From Clostridiales bacterium COT073_COT-073 (lineage in GTDB: Bacteria > Bacillota > Clostridia > Lachnospirales > Vallitaleaceae), in contig RQYD01000017.1 in NCBI GenBank assembly GCA_003858485.1, positions 1 through 64,000 of the forward strand: DNA of 64,000 nt. The letters are read 5' to 3'. The notes beneath the pieces are model-generated. The model was not told where the DNA came from. It saw only the letters and a program-made list of their open reading frames with translations, and made no database searches. Position numbers and translations under genes: made by a program. Below are positions 18,539 through 28,489 of this stretch, in pieces. How positions within the stretch are numbered: the first letter of the stretch is position 1; every line of letters starts with the position of its first letter.

Positions 18539-18604
18539 TATTTTCCACCTCTTAAGAGTAGGAAACGATTTGATAAAAAGATAAATAGAGATTAGTTTTA
18601 CAGG

Positions 18605-18651
18605 GAAAGAAACGGCTCTTTTGATGAAAGTCAAAAGAGCCGTTTCTTTTG
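18605..18651 (+). terminator. Very strong terminator, probably bidirectional
   Basis: AAGAAACGGCTCTTTTGA pairs perfectly with TCAAAAGAGCCGTTTCTT, with A-rich 5' and T-rich 3' flanks. It lies between the convergent BMP and MFS genes. Confidence 0.9.
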
Positions 18652-18684
18652 TGTCTTTTAAGCTAATGAATAGGGAAAGTTGAG

Positions 18685-19887
18685 CTATAAATATTCAGAG
18701 GTCTTTTCGTACCTGTACGCAACCCAGATCATAGCCAGTGCCGCCAGTCCAAAGCAGCCGATGGATAAGAAGAAAGGGATGCGTGGTCCATAATTATAAA
18801 TAAAACCGGCTAATAAAGCACCGCCAATCATGCCCAGAGAACGGGTGGCATTATAAAAACCCATCACCAGATTCCGGTTTTTATCCGTTGCTTCCCGGGC
18901 CATACATTCTTGTAAAAGCGGAGTATACATGGCATTAAAAGAGTAAAATAAAATGCCAAAAGCAAAAAAAGGAAGTAAGGAATCGGCTGCCAACATTAAG
19001 GCAATGCTGATTCCGCAGCAGGCCAGGATAATGCCGGTTGCTTTTTTTATAGATTTTTGTTTCATGATCCACATACAAACTGTGCCGACTACCACTAAAG
19101 TAATGATGCCGGTGACTGCTTTTAAAACACCGTTATAAATAGAAGAAAAGCCGAATTGAGCTTTTAAATAATAATTAAAATTCTGATCAAAGGCATTGGT
19201 GCCCAGGCCGGCCAGAGTAACTACCAAAAAAGTAACAGCAAAACTTGGTGTCATAAAAAATTTACAATCCAGAAAAGACTTTAAAGGATTGATCTCTTTG
19301 ATAAAATGACCGGTTTTAAAAGCCGGCATTGTCTTTTTTTCGGTATCTTTAAGAAAGATAAAGAATAAAATACCACAGGTAACTAAAGTAAAAAATTGAA
19401 GCAAAAAAGTGATACGAATCGAATAGACACCAACGGCTCCGCCGATAAAAAAGCCCAAAGCACCACCAATTGCCTGGGTGATGGAAAATTTAGCTAAATT
19501 TTGCCCGGTTTGATCAGTGGGAGAAGTTTCGGCAATGTAAATTAAAGTTGAAACGCCAATTGCGCCAACAAAAAAACCGGATAGACATCTGGCTAAAACA
19601 ATTGATAATTCGGTTTGGGCCACGCTAAAAGCGTATTGTCCAAAGCCATAGCCAATTGAACCGATCAGCAGCAGAGTTCTGGCAGAAAAGAAGTCCCGCA
19701 TTTTCCCCCAAAAAGGTGAGAATAAAAAATTAGTGAAAGCCATTGAAGCAAAGGCCAGACCAAACATATAGTTGGGCAGTTGTAAGTTGACAATTAAAGT
19801 CGGGGTGATGGGATGAGCAAAGTTGGCAGCCATGGAATGCAGCATAGCCAGGGAAAAGAAAATCAACATATGGTATTTTGGTTTCAC
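18685..19887 (-). CDS. MFS transporter (12 TM)
   Basis: About 400 residues with twelve TM segments and the MFS loop motif (FSPFWGKMRDFFSARTLLLIG). The GTG at 19887 is the preferred start, because AAGGAGA lies 6-12 bp upstream. A TTG six codons earlier would swallow that ribosome site. It resembles multidrug or sugar-efflux carriers; no substrate is assigned. A GGGAAAGTTGAG motif abuts its stop codon and looks like the end of the TIR element described at 55309-55500. Confidence 0.88.
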   Translation of the reverse strand: MKPKYHMLIFFSLAMLHSMAANFAHPITPTLIVNLQLPNYMFGLAFASMAFTNFLFSPFWGKMRDFFSARTLLLIGSIGYGFGQYAFSVAQTELSIVLARCLSGFFVGAIGVSTLIYIAETSPTDQTGQNLAKFSITQAIGGALGFFIGGAVGVYSIRITFLLQFFTLVTCGILFFIFLKDTEKKTMPAFKTGHFIKEINPLKSFLDCKFFMTPSFAVTFLVVTLAGLGTNAFDQNFNYYLKAQFGFSSIYNGVLKAVTGIITLVVVGTVCMWIMKQKSIKKATGIILACCGISIALMLAADSLLPFFAFGILFYSFNAMYTPLLQECMAREATDKNRNLVMGFYNATRSLGMIGGALLAGFIYNYGPRIPFFLSIGCFGLAALAMIWVAYRYEKTSEYL

Positions 19888-19997
19888 AAATCGTCTCCTT
19901 ATCAATAAACATAGATTTTAGGCTGTATTTTCCTATAATCAGGGGTTTTCTTTTACGTTTATTCTAAGCACAGCCGGGGTAGGATCACTCTTTACGA

Positions 19998-20164
19998 ACT
20001 CAACTTTCTTACGGTCTTTTTTGGTTTTCTTTTACTCCGGAGAGAGGGCATACACCCATTTAACTTGTCCTGGTCGAAATGCTTCATGTTTCGGCCAGGG
20101 CATGCGACCTGACCTGCAGTTATACACCCCAAAAGGGTGTTTTGAAGAATGCAGAAAAATTGAG
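19998..20164 (+). repeat. MITE-like TIR element, second copy
   Basis: The left end ACTCAACTTTCTTAC followed by GGTCTTTTTT (19998-20022) matches the left terminus of the 55309-55500 element. The right end is a weaker GCAGAAAAATTGAGT (20150-20164). Inside are an 11-bp hairpin CCTGGTCGAAA/TTTCGGCCAGG and a small ACACCC/GGGTGT hairpin. No ORF is credible. Confidence 0.55.
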
Positions 20165-20289
20165 TTGCTAATAAAAGTATACAGGCAGATACGGGCATGG
20201 TCAAGGAAAAGATGAATAGGCAGCCATTTTAAAATTTTGAGTAGTTTGGCAGACAATATTATTTTTCTGTTAAAAAATCAAAGAAAGCC

Positions 20290-20318
20290 TGTTAAAATAT
20301 TACTCTTTCGTGTATAAT
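20290..20318 (+). promoter_or_regulatory. Probable promoter of the SLH-protein transcript
   Basis: TATAAT at 20313-20318 with a weak -35 (TGTTAA). The upstream part of the gap (19888-20289) is occupied by the repeat element. Confidence 0.4.
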
Positions 20319-20345
20319 AAAGCCATATGATAAAGGAGGTGGATA

Positions 20346-20408
20346 TTGCGTTTCGGTGCAACAGGAAATAAAAGCCAGAAAAGCGGAAGAAACCGGAAGT
20401 TGAGTTAG
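20346..20408 (+). CDS. Putative 20-residue leader peptide upstream of the SLH protein
   Basis: A near-perfect ribosome site AAAGGAGGT (20332-20340) lies 5 bp before a TTG codon. It opens a 20-codon frame encoding MRFGATGNKSQKSGRNRKLS and stopping at TAG (20406-20408), 24 bp before the SLH gene start. The peptide is strongly basic with no hydrophobic segment. The SLH gene has its own weaker site (GCGGAGGAAA). The frame could be a translated leader that controls the downstream gene or an untranslated coincidence. It was found only by the ribosome site. Confidence 0.4.
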   Translation: MRFGATGNKSQKSGRNRKLS

Positions 20409-20432
20409 AAACATTTAGAAGCGGAGGAAATC

Positions 20433-22667
20433 ATGAAGAGAATATTGGCATTATTATTGGGAATTATGATGATACTTTCCGGCCTGAACTTGCAGGCAGC
20501 AGAAAGCACATTAGAGCAAAGAGCAGAACGATTAAATAAATTAGGAGTATTAAAGGGCGATGGCAAGTCCTATAATCTGGCCGGCACTTTAACCCGCCAG
20601 GAAGCGGCTACTTTTATTGTCCGCTTGTTGGGTGCGGAAAAAGAAATTTTGGCCAATAAAAGTAAGTATGCAACAGTACCATTTCAGGATGTAAAGTCAG
20701 AAACTGATTGGGCCGCCCCATATATTGGCTACTGCACGCAAAAAGGAATTATTAACGGTTATACAGACAATACTTTCCGGCCAACTGCCAAGCTGGAATT
20801 GCAGGCTTTTGCCAAACTCCTGCTGGTGGCCATGGGTTATGAATATGATAAGGATTTTAAATGGGAAACTACCTTGACCAAAGCACAGGACATTAAAGTG
20901 GTCACAGCTGATGAAATTGCTTTGGCTAAAGGTAATGCCTTTACCAGAGGTGATGTTATTCGATTGCTGGACAGGGTTTTAACCATGAAAAACGTGCAGT
21001 CGGAAAAGGAAATGTTTTATAACCTTTTAAAAAATGATGGCGTAACCGAAAGCACCCTGGCTGAGGTTGGTCTGGTACGTAAAGTTGGTCAGGAGAAGAT
21101 CGAAGAAGTTAAAGAATTATCACCAGGCAGATTCAGCATTCGCTTTAGTGTTGTGCCTAAAACCTTTTCAGCCGAAAATATGATTTTAGTAGAAGAAACC
21201 GGTCGTAACTTAAAAGTCAAATCGCTGAAAGTTACCGATTTATTAAATATTTATGTAGTTGATACCGATCAGCCGGCAGAAAATGTAAAATATTCCATTG
21301 TGATTAAAGATGTAATTGACCGCAACAATCAATTTTTCCAGGAATACCGTCGGGATTTTGTGGCTCTGCGCAAGGGCAGCCTGGAGTCGGACTTTTTCCG
21401 GATCAGTCAGGTTAAGGTTTTAGACAAGCATACTTTAGAGGTGGAATTTACTCATCCGGTCGGGGAGGTGATGACCAATCATTCTCTTTACACGATTCGG
21501 GATGAAAGTAAAGTAATTGCCAAAGACCAGGAATTAAAAGTGACTTTATCGGGCAATGATAAAGTCAGGGTAAAAATGCTGAATGCGTCCTATGTGGCAG
21601 ATCAGTTATATTCTCTGACAGTAGCCGGTAGTGCACAATCCAAACTGGGAGTCCGGATCAACAGCGGCAAAGATGACATGCTCCGGTTTTTAGGAAAACA
21701 AGTGGAAGAAGCCAAATTTGATGTGATTTCCATTGAATTGATTGATAAAAATAAACTGCGCCTGACCACCAACAAACCGGTCAGCCGTAAGACTGCTGAG
21801 CAAGTATTTTCTTATTTGTTAACAGACAGCTCCAAAACACAGATTGCCATCAATAAGGCCAGTGTCCTTGAAAACGTGGAAAGCGAGGAGCAGAGCATTG
21901 TTTTAGAAACAGCCAGAAATTTGGTCGAGGACAGAAATTATGTGCTGCTGATCAATCAGCTTTACACCGAGGGCCGAACCGAAGAAATCATTGAAAAAGA
22001 GTATCGGTTTACGACCGGTACAGTTAATACCAGCACTTACAATTTAAGTACAGCTGAGCAAATGGATCCTTATACCATCGAGTTTACTTTTGATACCCCG
22101 ATGGATCAAAGGACAGCCACAGTAGCAAATAATTATTTTATTCGCAGGGAAAATGGTGGTAAAACAATTGTGCCATCAGCCGTTTATTATGATTATGAGA
22201 GTAGCAGGATGTTTTTATACCTGGCTGAGCCATTAAGAGAAGTCAATGGTGCTGATTATATCCTTTATGCTAAAACCGATATTAAAGGTGCTAATGGCGA
22301 GCAGCGTAAAGAAAATGCCAAGATCACCTTTGGCGTGACTGATCCGGAAGTGAAAAAAGTGGGTTTTGAAAAAGTCATTTATATTGGGGATAATTCCATA
22401 CAAATCCTTTTTGATGAACCGGTTGCCAAAGCGATTCCAAATTTGGATATTGAAAATTATCAGGTTTATGATAAAAATACCAAAGAAGATTTATATCTTT
22501 TGGGAGTTCGCTATATTGATGGGCATCGCTTGGTTTTAAGTGCCCAAAAATATGATCCGCAAAAAACTTATGAGTTGAAAGTCAAGGAAGTATTAGAATA
22601 TAATGGAGTAACCCGAATTAGTGATCTGCCGGCTATTGAAATTGAAAAAGGGAATCTTGTGCAATAA
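20433..22667 (+). CDS. Secreted SLH-domain protein with Ig-like repeats (S-layer-type)
   Basis: 744 residues. A signal peptide (about 1-23, cleaved near LQAAES) is followed by two or three S-layer homology modules (about 25-210; FRPTAKLELQAFAKLLL is the typical core). These bind cell-wall secondary polymer. From about residue 220 the chain consists of repeated beta-sandwich units with the rhythm 'ISQVKVLDKHTLEVEFTHPV' / 'IELIDKNKLRLTTNKPVS' / 'MDPYTIEFTFDTPMD', typical of S-layer Ig-like (SbsA/Big-type) domains. It is most likely a surface or S-layer structural protein. No catalytic motif is seen. Confidence 0.88.
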   Translation: MKRILALLLGIMMILSGLNLQAAESTLEQRAERLNKLGVLKGDGKSYNLAGTLTRQEAATFIVRLLGAEKEILANKSKYATVPFQDVKSETDWAAPYIGYCTQKGIINGYTDNTFRPTAKLELQAFAKLLLVAMGYEYDKDFKWETTLTKAQDIKVVTADEIALAKGNAFTRGDVIRLLDRVLTMKNVQSEKEMFYNLLKNDGVTESTLAEVGLVRKVGQEKIEEVKELSPGRFSIRFSVVPKTFSAENMILVEETGRNLKVKSLKVTDLLNIYVVDTDQPAENVKYSIVIKDVIDRNNQFFQEYRRDFVALRKGSLESDFFRISQVKVLDKHTLEVEFTHPVGEVMTNHSLYTIRDESKVIAKDQELKVTLSGNDKVRVKMLNASYVADQLYSLTVAGSAQSKLGVRINSGKDDMLRFLGKQVEEAKFDVISIELIDKNKLRLTTNKPVSRKTAEQVFSYLLTDSSKTQIAINKASVLENVESEEQSIVLETARNLVEDRNYVLLINQLYTEGRTEEIIEKEYRFTTGTVNTSTYNLSTAEQMDPYTIEFTFDTPMDQRTATVANNYFIRRENGGKTIVPSAVYYDYESSRMFLYLAEPLREVNGADYILYAKTDIKGANGEQRKENAKITFGVTDPEVKKVGFEKVIYIGDNSIQILFDEPVAKAIPNLDIENYQVYDKNTKEDLYLLGVRYIDGHRLVLSAQKYDPQKTYELKVKEVLEYNGVTRISDLPAIEIEKGNLVQ

Positions 22668-22764
22668 ATCTTGCTTTCTCAGTCGATTTATGGTATGATG
22701 ACAATAACAACGGAAGATTGGACTATGAAATAAGCAAAAAGAACCAGGAAAGGAAGTTGGGATT

Positions 22765-23421
22765 ATGAGACTCAAATATTTAAATGAGTGGATGGCGGTG
22801 ATGTTTGTTGCTGTCGTGACAGTGAGCCTTTTATTCATTAACTCTCCTTTAGCGGCTGCTGATCAGGGAAAAGCATCGGGAATTTTGTTCATTGTTGGGA
22901 ATACGGCTGATGAATCACCAATATCAGGGATTGAGCTTGAAATCTGCCAGCAAAATGCGGATGGCAGTATCGGAAAAAAAATAGGTAATTTTGTCAGTCA
23001 AACCGATAAAACTGGTGATGGCCATATTTATATTAATTTGGCACCCGGAAATTATTGTTACCGGGTTGCTACGGAAGGCTATCATTTAAGTGGCAATAAT
23101 GAATGGGAGCCTCTCGTCATTGAGGGCAATGACAGTGCAGTATTTGTTTGGATCAGTCCAGTTGGAGAGGAGCTGGAAATTGAAGATGAAAAAGTTGCTC
23201 AAGGTGCCCCGCAACAGTTACAGGGAGAAGTAACACACAGTCAGGACAGACAGGTTGATGAATTAGAGGCCGGAACAAAGGGAAACCATCAGGGGCTGAA
23301 TTTAAACTTACTCAAAATCTTAGAAGTTTCCAACAGTGTTTGGCTAACTTTAGGTTTGCTGGCTGGTATTATTTTCGGGGTAATTGGCTTGGATTACCTG
23401 ATGCGGGTACGCAGACATTAA
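22765..23421 (+). CDS. Membrane-anchored surface protein with a CnaB/transthyretin-like domain (function unknown)
   Basis: 218 residues. A signal peptide (cleavage near LAAADQG) is followed by one small beta-domain with the pattern ISGIELEICQ ... GHIYINLAPGNYCYRVATEGYHL, typical of CnaB/prealbumin-like surface domains. After a Gln-rich linker comes a C-terminal TM helix (VWLTLGLLAGIIFGVIGLDYL) and a basic tail. No LPXTG is present, so it is anchored by the TM helix. AGGAAGT precedes the ATG. It lies between two other envelope genes. The exact role is unknown. Confidence 0.72.
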   Translation: MRLKYLNEWMAVMFVAVVTVSLLFINSPLAAADQGKASGILFIVGNTADESPISGIELEICQQNADGSIGKKIGNFVSQTDKTGDGHIYINLAPGNYCYRVATEGYHLSGNNEWEPLVIEGNDSAVFVWISPVGEELEIEDEKVAQGAPQQLQGEVTHSQDRQVDELEAGTKGNHQGLNLNLLKILEVSNSVWLTLGLLAGIIFGVIGLDYLMRVRRH

Positions 23422-23524
23422 AAGAATTTTTTCAGGAGCATAACCATGAGGATTAGCCCTGTTTTATTTGTCCAATAAAGCAGATAGTGGCAAAAAGCAA
23501 GATATTAAATAAGCATAAACAAAA

Positions 23525-23584
23525 CAAAAAGGTTTTATGGCAATTTGTATAATTAATGGCCATAAAGCCTTTTTGGCTTTTTAG
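23525..23584 (+). terminator. Terminator after the surface-protein gene
   Basis: CAAAAAGGTTTTATGGC pairs with GCCATAAAGCCTTTTTG with one mismatch, then GGCTTTTT. Confidence 0.6.
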
Positions 23585-23699
23585 CTCAATCCCTGATTTA
23601 AAAAGAAAAAATCGAATTTATTCCCGAACTGACGGATGTGTAAACATGTGGTTAAAAAAATGGTTTATGCGCAAAAAGAAAGATAATCAAAAACGAAAC

Positions 23700-23728
23700 T
23701 TTACATTTGAAAAAAAATATGATATTAT
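23700..23728 (+). promoter_or_regulatory. Promoter of the M23 endopeptidase gene
   Basis: TTTACA (23700-23705), 17 bp, TATTAT (23723-23728). The resulting leader of about 195 nt contains a repeat remnant. Confidence 0.55.
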
Positions 23729-23775
23729 TACATTAATGTGTTACAAAATTATTACAAAATTATGATCCGAAACAT

Positions 23776-23822
23776 GCAAGCATGTCACCTGAAAACTATC
23801 TTGTGCAGCAAGGAGTGAAAAG
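23776..23822 (+). repeat. Degenerate copy of the 39178-39226 repeat in the M23 gene leader
   Basis: GCAAGCATGTCACCTGAAAA followed by CTATCTTGTGCAGCAAGG and GTGAAAAGG aligns position by position with the better-preserved copy near 39180. Confidence 0.5.
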
Positions 23823-23931
23823 GAGAAAAGGAGACAGCTGCACAGCATGGAATAATTTTAAAACAAACCAATGGGGATGGTAAAAGGAAAAATAATTGTG
23901 TAAAAGGGAAACCATAGTGCAGGAGGTATAT

Positions 23932-25659
23932 ATGTACGGAGTGCCGAAATATAAGGAACCTTTTTGGTGGAGATACAAAAAGGAAGTTTATTTAGCAGTC
24001 ACGGCAATAGTTGTGGCAACTGCTATTACCAGGTTCTCGCCAGACAATCAACTGGCTGATGCATCAGAAAATATTGAAGGGAACCACAGCATTACCAGAC
24101 AGGTAAAAGAAGCCTATAAAGTAGTATTTAAAGGGAAAGACATGGGTGTGGTTGAAAGCCCGGAATTAGCCGATCAGGTGGTCGACAGGGCATATACTTC
24201 ACTGAAAAAGAAATTGGGCTATGACCCGGAATTGAATCCGGAAGTAACTTTAGAGAAAGTGACTGAAGCCAGTGTTCGGGAAGGCAACTATGATGTTGCT
24301 GCTAAGTTGGAGATCGCTTTTTCAGCTTTGGTTGATGATACCAAGCAAAAAGCCTATGTTGTTAAAATAGGGAATGAATTTACAGTCGCTTTGCCAGATG
24401 AGGAATCTGCTAAAGAGGTTCTTTTGCGTGCTCAAAAGAAGTTTTTGGATACTAATTTAGTGGTTGAGATTGATTTGAAAACGGACCAACATAATAGTTT
24501 GGTAACTACTCCAAAATTATTGGTCTTTAATCCGGATGAACCGGAAAGAACACTGGTGACTTCGGCCAATCCAACTGCTGAAAATACGAAAAATCCAATG
24601 AGTGCCTTAAATAATATGGTCAATAAAGTAAAAGAGAAATTTCAGGGTACACAGGAACCGGTACCGGGAGCCATGTCGATTTTTGATGATATGGAAGAAG
24701 TTGCACCTGTGCCGGTGATTAAACAAGCGGAGCCGGAAAATAATGAAAAACTTTTGGAAGTAAGTTTGCCCAAGGATGTTTTAATTGCTGAAAGTTATGT
24801 TGAACCGGATAAGATTGTTGATATTGAAACAGCTACTAATTTGGTAACACAAAATCGGGTTGAGCAAAAGGTTTATTATGTGGAAAAGGGCGATTCGCCA
24901 AGTGTGATTGCTGAAAAGAATAATATGGGATTAAGTAAGTTATATCAACTGAATCCTGGCTTAAAAGAAGGAAAAGCAGTGATTCATGTGGGTGATGAAA
25001 TCGTGGTCATGGCTCCGGAACCATTGCTGAAAGTTGTCAGTAAGTATGAAACCACCTACCAGGAACCAATTTTAAAGACAGTAGTTGAAGAAAAAGATCC
25101 GGATATGTATGTGGGGTCATCAAAAATTAAAGAAGAAGGCAAGGATGGTGTCCAAAATGTTAAAGCAGTTATCACCAAGGTCAATGGTCAGCAAGTAGCA
25201 TCACAGGTTTTGGAAACTCAGGTGTTGTCAGAAATGCAGCCAAAGATTCGTTTGGTTGGAAGTAAGCCGCTGCCGCCAAAGGCAACGACCGGTACCTTTA
25301 TTTATCCGCTGAAGAGATATATTTTTACTTCGGGATATGGTTATCGTTGGGGTTCTTTCCATGCCGGCATTGATTTAGCAGCACCACGGGGAACTACTAT
25401 TATGGCAGCTGATGGCGGTACAGTTACTCATGCTGGCTGGCATTCCGGTGGTTATGGATATATGGTAACTGTGCAGCATACAAATGGCACCAAGACTTTA
25501 TATGCCCATATGAGTAAGGTTACGTGTACAGTTGGCCAAAAAGTGGCTCAGGGCCAAAAAATCGGTGAAGTTGGTTCGACCGGAAACAGCACCGGTAATC
25601 ATTGCCATTTTGAGATTTATATTAATGGTGTCAGAGTTAATCCGATGAAGTATTTATAA
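23932..25659 (+). CDS. Membrane-anchored M23 peptidoglycan endopeptidase with LysM and G5 domains
   Basis: 575 residues from the ATG at 23932, which has AGGAGG just upstream. An in-frame ATG at 23896 has no site. The N-terminus carries one TM helix (VYLAVTAIVVATAITRF). A helical/beta stalk region is followed by LysM (about 323-365, YYVEKGDSPSVIAEKNN), a G5-like domain (about 370-450) and a C-terminal LytM/M23 zinc peptidase. The zinc ligands are H477/D481 (HAGID) and H559 of HCHFE (H557-x-H559). Such proteins cut peptide cross-links in peptidoglycan during growth or separation. It has its own promoter and terminator. Confidence 0.93.
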   Translation: MYGVPKYKEPFWWRYKKEVYLAVTAIVVATAITRFSPDNQLADASENIEGNHSITRQVKEAYKVVFKGKDMGVVESPELADQVVDRAYTSLKKKLGYDPELNPEVTLEKVTEASVREGNYDVAAKLEIAFSALVDDTKQKAYVVKIGNEFTVALPDEESAKEVLLRAQKKFLDTNLVVEIDLKTDQHNSLVTTPKLLVFNPDEPERTLVTSANPTAENTKNPMSALNNMVNKVKEKFQGTQEPVPGAMSIFDDMEEVAPVPVIKQAEPENNEKLLEVSLPKDVLIAESYVEPDKIVDIETATNLVTQNRVEQKVYYVEKGDSPSVIAEKNNMGLSKLYQLNPGLKEGKAVIHVGDEIVVMAPEPLLKVVSKYETTYQEPILKTVVEEKDPDMYVGSSKIKEEGKDGVQNVKAVITKVNGQQVASQVLETQVLSEMQPKIRLVGSKPLPPKATTGTFIYPLKRYIFTSGYGYRWGSFHAGIDLAAPRGTTIMAADGGTVTHAGWHSGGYGYMVTVQHTNGTKTLYAHMSKVTCTVGQKVAQGQKIGEVGSTGNSTGNHCHFEIYINGVRVNPMKYL

Positions 25660-25708
25660 AAAATAGTTACGACTGATTAGTTTTATTCAGACAGTAATTG
25701 CATAAGTA

Positions 25709-25746
25709 AAAAACCTATCTGTGTTTGCTGCATAGATAGGTTTTTT
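25709..25746 (+). terminator. Terminator after the M23 gene
   Basis: AAAACCTATCT...AGATAGGTTTTTT stem and T tail. Confidence 0.85.
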
Positions 25747-25887
25747 AGATGGAAGGCACTCTTTTTTTGTTAAGTCAAACCGGGATCTTGCAATGACTGC
25801 CAAGTGTTGATTTAGTTTTAGTGCATAACAGCTAAGTTGGAACTTACTTTGAGAATTTACCTTAATGTCATTTTATACCGGCACAGT

Positions 25888-25916
25888 TTGATTTTTAGAT
25901 CATCCTATGGTAAAAT
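25888..25916 (+). promoter_or_regulatory. Promoter of the gdpP-rplI-dnaB operon
   Basis: TTGATT (25888-25893), 17 bp, TAAAAT (25911-25916), about 75 bp before gdpP. Confidence 0.6.
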
Positions 25917-25989
25917 AAAGATAATATTTGGTTTCAGGCAAAGGGAAGTCCCTATAAAAAGAAACGAATAAAATAGCAAGGAGTTTAGA

Positions 25990-28047
25990 ATGAAACATCA
26001 AAATGTTCGCTTATCCGCTCGATTGAAGAAATATTTATTGTGGCCGCTGATTAGTCAGTTTTTATTGCTGGTTTTTACTTGGATTGTTTATTTACTGGAC
26101 GAAGAAGTAGGATTGGTTTTTTTAGTCTTTAGTTTGCTGCATGCTTTTATTTTTTTATTGATTGGACTGAGGATGAGAAAAACCATTCAGCAGGAAATTA
26201 TGCATTTGTCATTCAGTACTTCGGCATTGCAGCAGGAGCATTTATATTATTTTAATGTGCCACATGCAGTTTTGGATATGGATGGAGGTATTCAGTGGTT
26301 TGATGAAAAATTCGGAGAATTGATTCCGGATCAAAATCTTAAAGGTAAAAATATCATGAAATACCTGGTTGATATCAAACCGGAAAATTTTCCTGAAGAT
26401 CATCTGCCATTTAAAGAAGAAATTCGTTTTAATGACCGCTTTTATGAAGTGGTCATGCAAAGACATCCTTTGGACAACAGCAATGGCTTGTTTGAAAACC
26501 CCGATCAAACATATTATTATTCCTTATATCTGTACGATATTAATGAAATGGTTGAGCTGAAAAAACTGTCTGCTGCTCAGGAATGTGTTTTTGGCTATAT
26601 CTATATTGACAACTATGATGAAGTGGTGCAAAGCATTGAACAAGTCCGCCAGCCGCTGCTGATGGCTATTGTTGACCGAAATTTGCAACGCTTTGTCACA
26701 GAGCTGAAAGGGATTCTGAAAAAATTTGAAAAAGATAAATATATTTTGATTTTAAGGCGGGAACAATTGGAAGTTTTAATGGAAAAGAAATTTTCCATTT
26801 TGGATGAAATCAGGGAAACCAATATTGGCAATGAGTTACCGGTGACTATCAGCATTGGTATGGGGATTCATACCGGAGATTTTTCAGTTGGACTGGAGAA
26901 TGCCAAGACAGCCATTGAGTTGGCGCTTGGTCGTGGTGGTGATCAGGCAGTGATTAAAGAGGGTGATAAAACCTTATTCTTTGGCGGTAAAACCAAGGGA
27001 GTGGAAAATACTTCCCGGGTCAAAGCCAGAATGAAGGCCTATGCCCTCAAAGAAATTTTTGCAGAAGCAGACAATATTGTTATTATGGGGCATCATAACC
27101 CGGATATGGATTCATTGGGAGCAGCCGTTGGCATGTATGTTTGTGCCCGGGAAATGAAAAAAGAAGCACATATTATTGTCAATAATGTGTCAACTTCCAT
27201 TAAAGGCCTGTATAATCGCTTACTGGAAAGTGAAATTTACCGGGACCATGTTCTGGTGAATAATTCCAAAGCCAAGTCATTAATTCGGGAAAATACAGTG
27301 GTAGTGGTAGTGGATGTTAATCGTCCATCTTATACGGAATGTCCGGATATCTTGCCGCTGGCTTCCAAAGTGGTCGTTTTTGATCATCACCGGACCAGTG
27401 TTGAGCAGGTGGAAAATCCGGTTCTACGCTATGTAGAGCCATATGCTTCTTCGACTTGTGAAATGGTCAGTGAGATTTTGCGCTATATTTCGGAAAAGCT
27501 TAAATTAAATGCAGTTGAGGCGGATGCCATGCTGGCCGGAATCACTGTTGATACCAAAAATTTTACAGTCAAAGCCGGAGTAAAAACTTTTGAAGCAGCG
27601 GCCTTTTTAAAACGCAACGGAGCTGATATTACCAGAGTCAGGGAATTATTCCGCAATGATATGGAAAGCTATAAGGCCAGAGCAATTGCGGTTAAGGATA
27701 CGATGATCTATCGGGAAGGCATGGCCATTTCCACCTGTCCGAGTAATATTCCCAATCCGGTGCTGGTAGCGGCACAGGCCGCTGATGAATTATTAAATAT
27801 TGCTTCGATTCGGGCTTCCTTTGTACTGACCCAAGTGGAAGATACTATCTATGTCAGCGCTCGTTCTTTTGACACTGTCAATGTGCAGGTGATTGCCGAA
27901 AAAATGAGTGGCGGCGGACATTTGAATATGGCCGGAGCACAGCTGACCGGTATGAATATGGATAGTGCCATTGCTTTAGTAAAACAAAAGATAGATGAAT
28001 ATTTGCAAGAAGGAGAAAATAACGATGAAAGTAATTCTACTCGATGA
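25990..28047 (+). CDS. gdpP: Cyclic-di-AMP phosphodiesterase GdpP (DHH/DHHA1)
   Basis: 685 residues. Two N-terminal TM helices (about 14-60) are followed by a PAS-like domain, a degenerate GGDEF domain, and a cytoplasmic DHH-DHHA1 phosphoesterase that hydrolyses c-di-AMP to pApA. Metal-binding motifs are visible: [12 protein letters not shown] (about 366-377), VVFDHHR (about 462) and GGGHLNMAG (about 640). AAGGAG precedes the ATG. Its stop overlaps the rplI start by 23 nt. It heads the conserved Firmicute operon gdpP-rplI-dnaB. The GGDEF part lacks a recognisable GGDEF signature, as in the family. Confidence 0.95.
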   Translation: MKHQNVRLSARLKKYLLWPLISQFLLLVFTWIVYLLDEEVGLVFLVFSLLHAFIFLLIGLRMRKTIQQEIMHLSFSTSALQQEHLYYFNVPHAVLDMDGGIQWFDEKFGELIPDQNLKGKNIMKYLVDIKPENFPEDHLPFKEEIRFNDRFYEVVMQRHPLDNSNGLFENPDQTYYYSLYLYDINEMVELKKLSAAQECVFGYIYIDNYDEVVQSIEQVRQPLLMAIVDRNLQRFVTELKGILKKFEKDKYILILRREQLEVLMEKKFSILDEIRETNIGNELPVTISIGMGIHTGDFSVGLENAKTAIELALGRGGDQAVIKEGDKTLFFGGKTKGVENTSRVKARMKAYALKEIFAEADNIVIMGHHNPDMDSLGAAVGMYVCAREMKKEAHIIVNNVSTSIKGLYNRLLESEIYRDHVLVNNSKAKSLIRENTVVVVVDVNRPSYTECPDILPLASKVVVFDHHRTSVEQVENPVLRYVEPYASSTCEMVSEILRYISEKLKLNAVEADAMLAGITVDTKNFTVKAGVKTFEAAAFLKRNGADITRVRELFRNDMESYKARAIAVKDTMIYREGMAISTCPSNIPNPVLVAAQAADELLNIASIRASFVLTQVEDTIYVSARSFDTVNVQVIAEKMSGGGHLNMAGAQLTGMNMDSAIALVKQKIDEYLQEGENNDESNSTR

Positions 28048-28471
28048 TGTTAAAAAAGTAGGAAAAAAAGGACAAATGGTTGAAGTCAGTGATGGCTACG
28101 CCTCCAATTTCTTATTTAAGAAAAAATTAGCAACTCCGGCTACCAATGCGGCTATTAATGATGCCAAACTGGCTAAAGAATCGGAAGCACATAAAAAGGC
28201 AACGGAGCTGAGTAATGCCAAGGATATGCAAATGGCATTAAAGGGCAAGCAAGTAGTACTGAAAATTAAAAGTGGGGAAGGCGGCAGAACCTTTGGTTCA
28301 GTTGCTCCAAAAGATATTGGACAGGCAATTGAAGATCAATTAAAATTGGAAATTGACCGTAAAAAAATTGTTTTAAAAGAACCAATTAAAACTTTGGGCA
28401 TTCATAGTGTGGAAATTAAATTGCATCCGCAGGTAGTGGGTGAAATTGAGGTTAAAGTCGAAGCGGAATAG
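28025..28471 (+). CDS. rplI: 50S ribosomal protein L9
   Basis: 148 residues. The N-terminal globular RNA-binding domain has the family signature ([19 protein letters not shown]), then a long connecting helix and the C-terminal domain. The ATG at 28025 is correct, as [13 protein letters not shown] is the canonical L9 start. AAGGAG lies at 28011-28016, inside gdpP. Translation is probably coupled to gdpP through the 23-nt overlap. Confidence 0.97.
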   Translation: MKVILLDDVKKVGKKGQMVEVSDGYASNFLFKKKLATPATNAAINDAKLAKESEAHKKATELSNAKDMQMALKGKQVVLKIKSGEGGRTFGSVAPKDIGQAIEDQLKLEIDRKKIVLKEPIKTLGIHSVEIKLHPQVVGEIEVKVEAE

Positions 28472-28489
28472 GCAAAAGAGGAGGAAAAG

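Noticed and set aside
17294-19887. BMP lipoprotein and neighbouring MFS genes as one transport system
   Set aside because: The genes are in opposite orientation, separated by strong terminators, and BMP proteins work with ABC transporters rather than MFS carriers.
23556-23765. 69-residue basic frame upstream of the M23 gene
   Set aside because: No ribosome site. It runs across the terminator hairpin and the promoter of the next gene.
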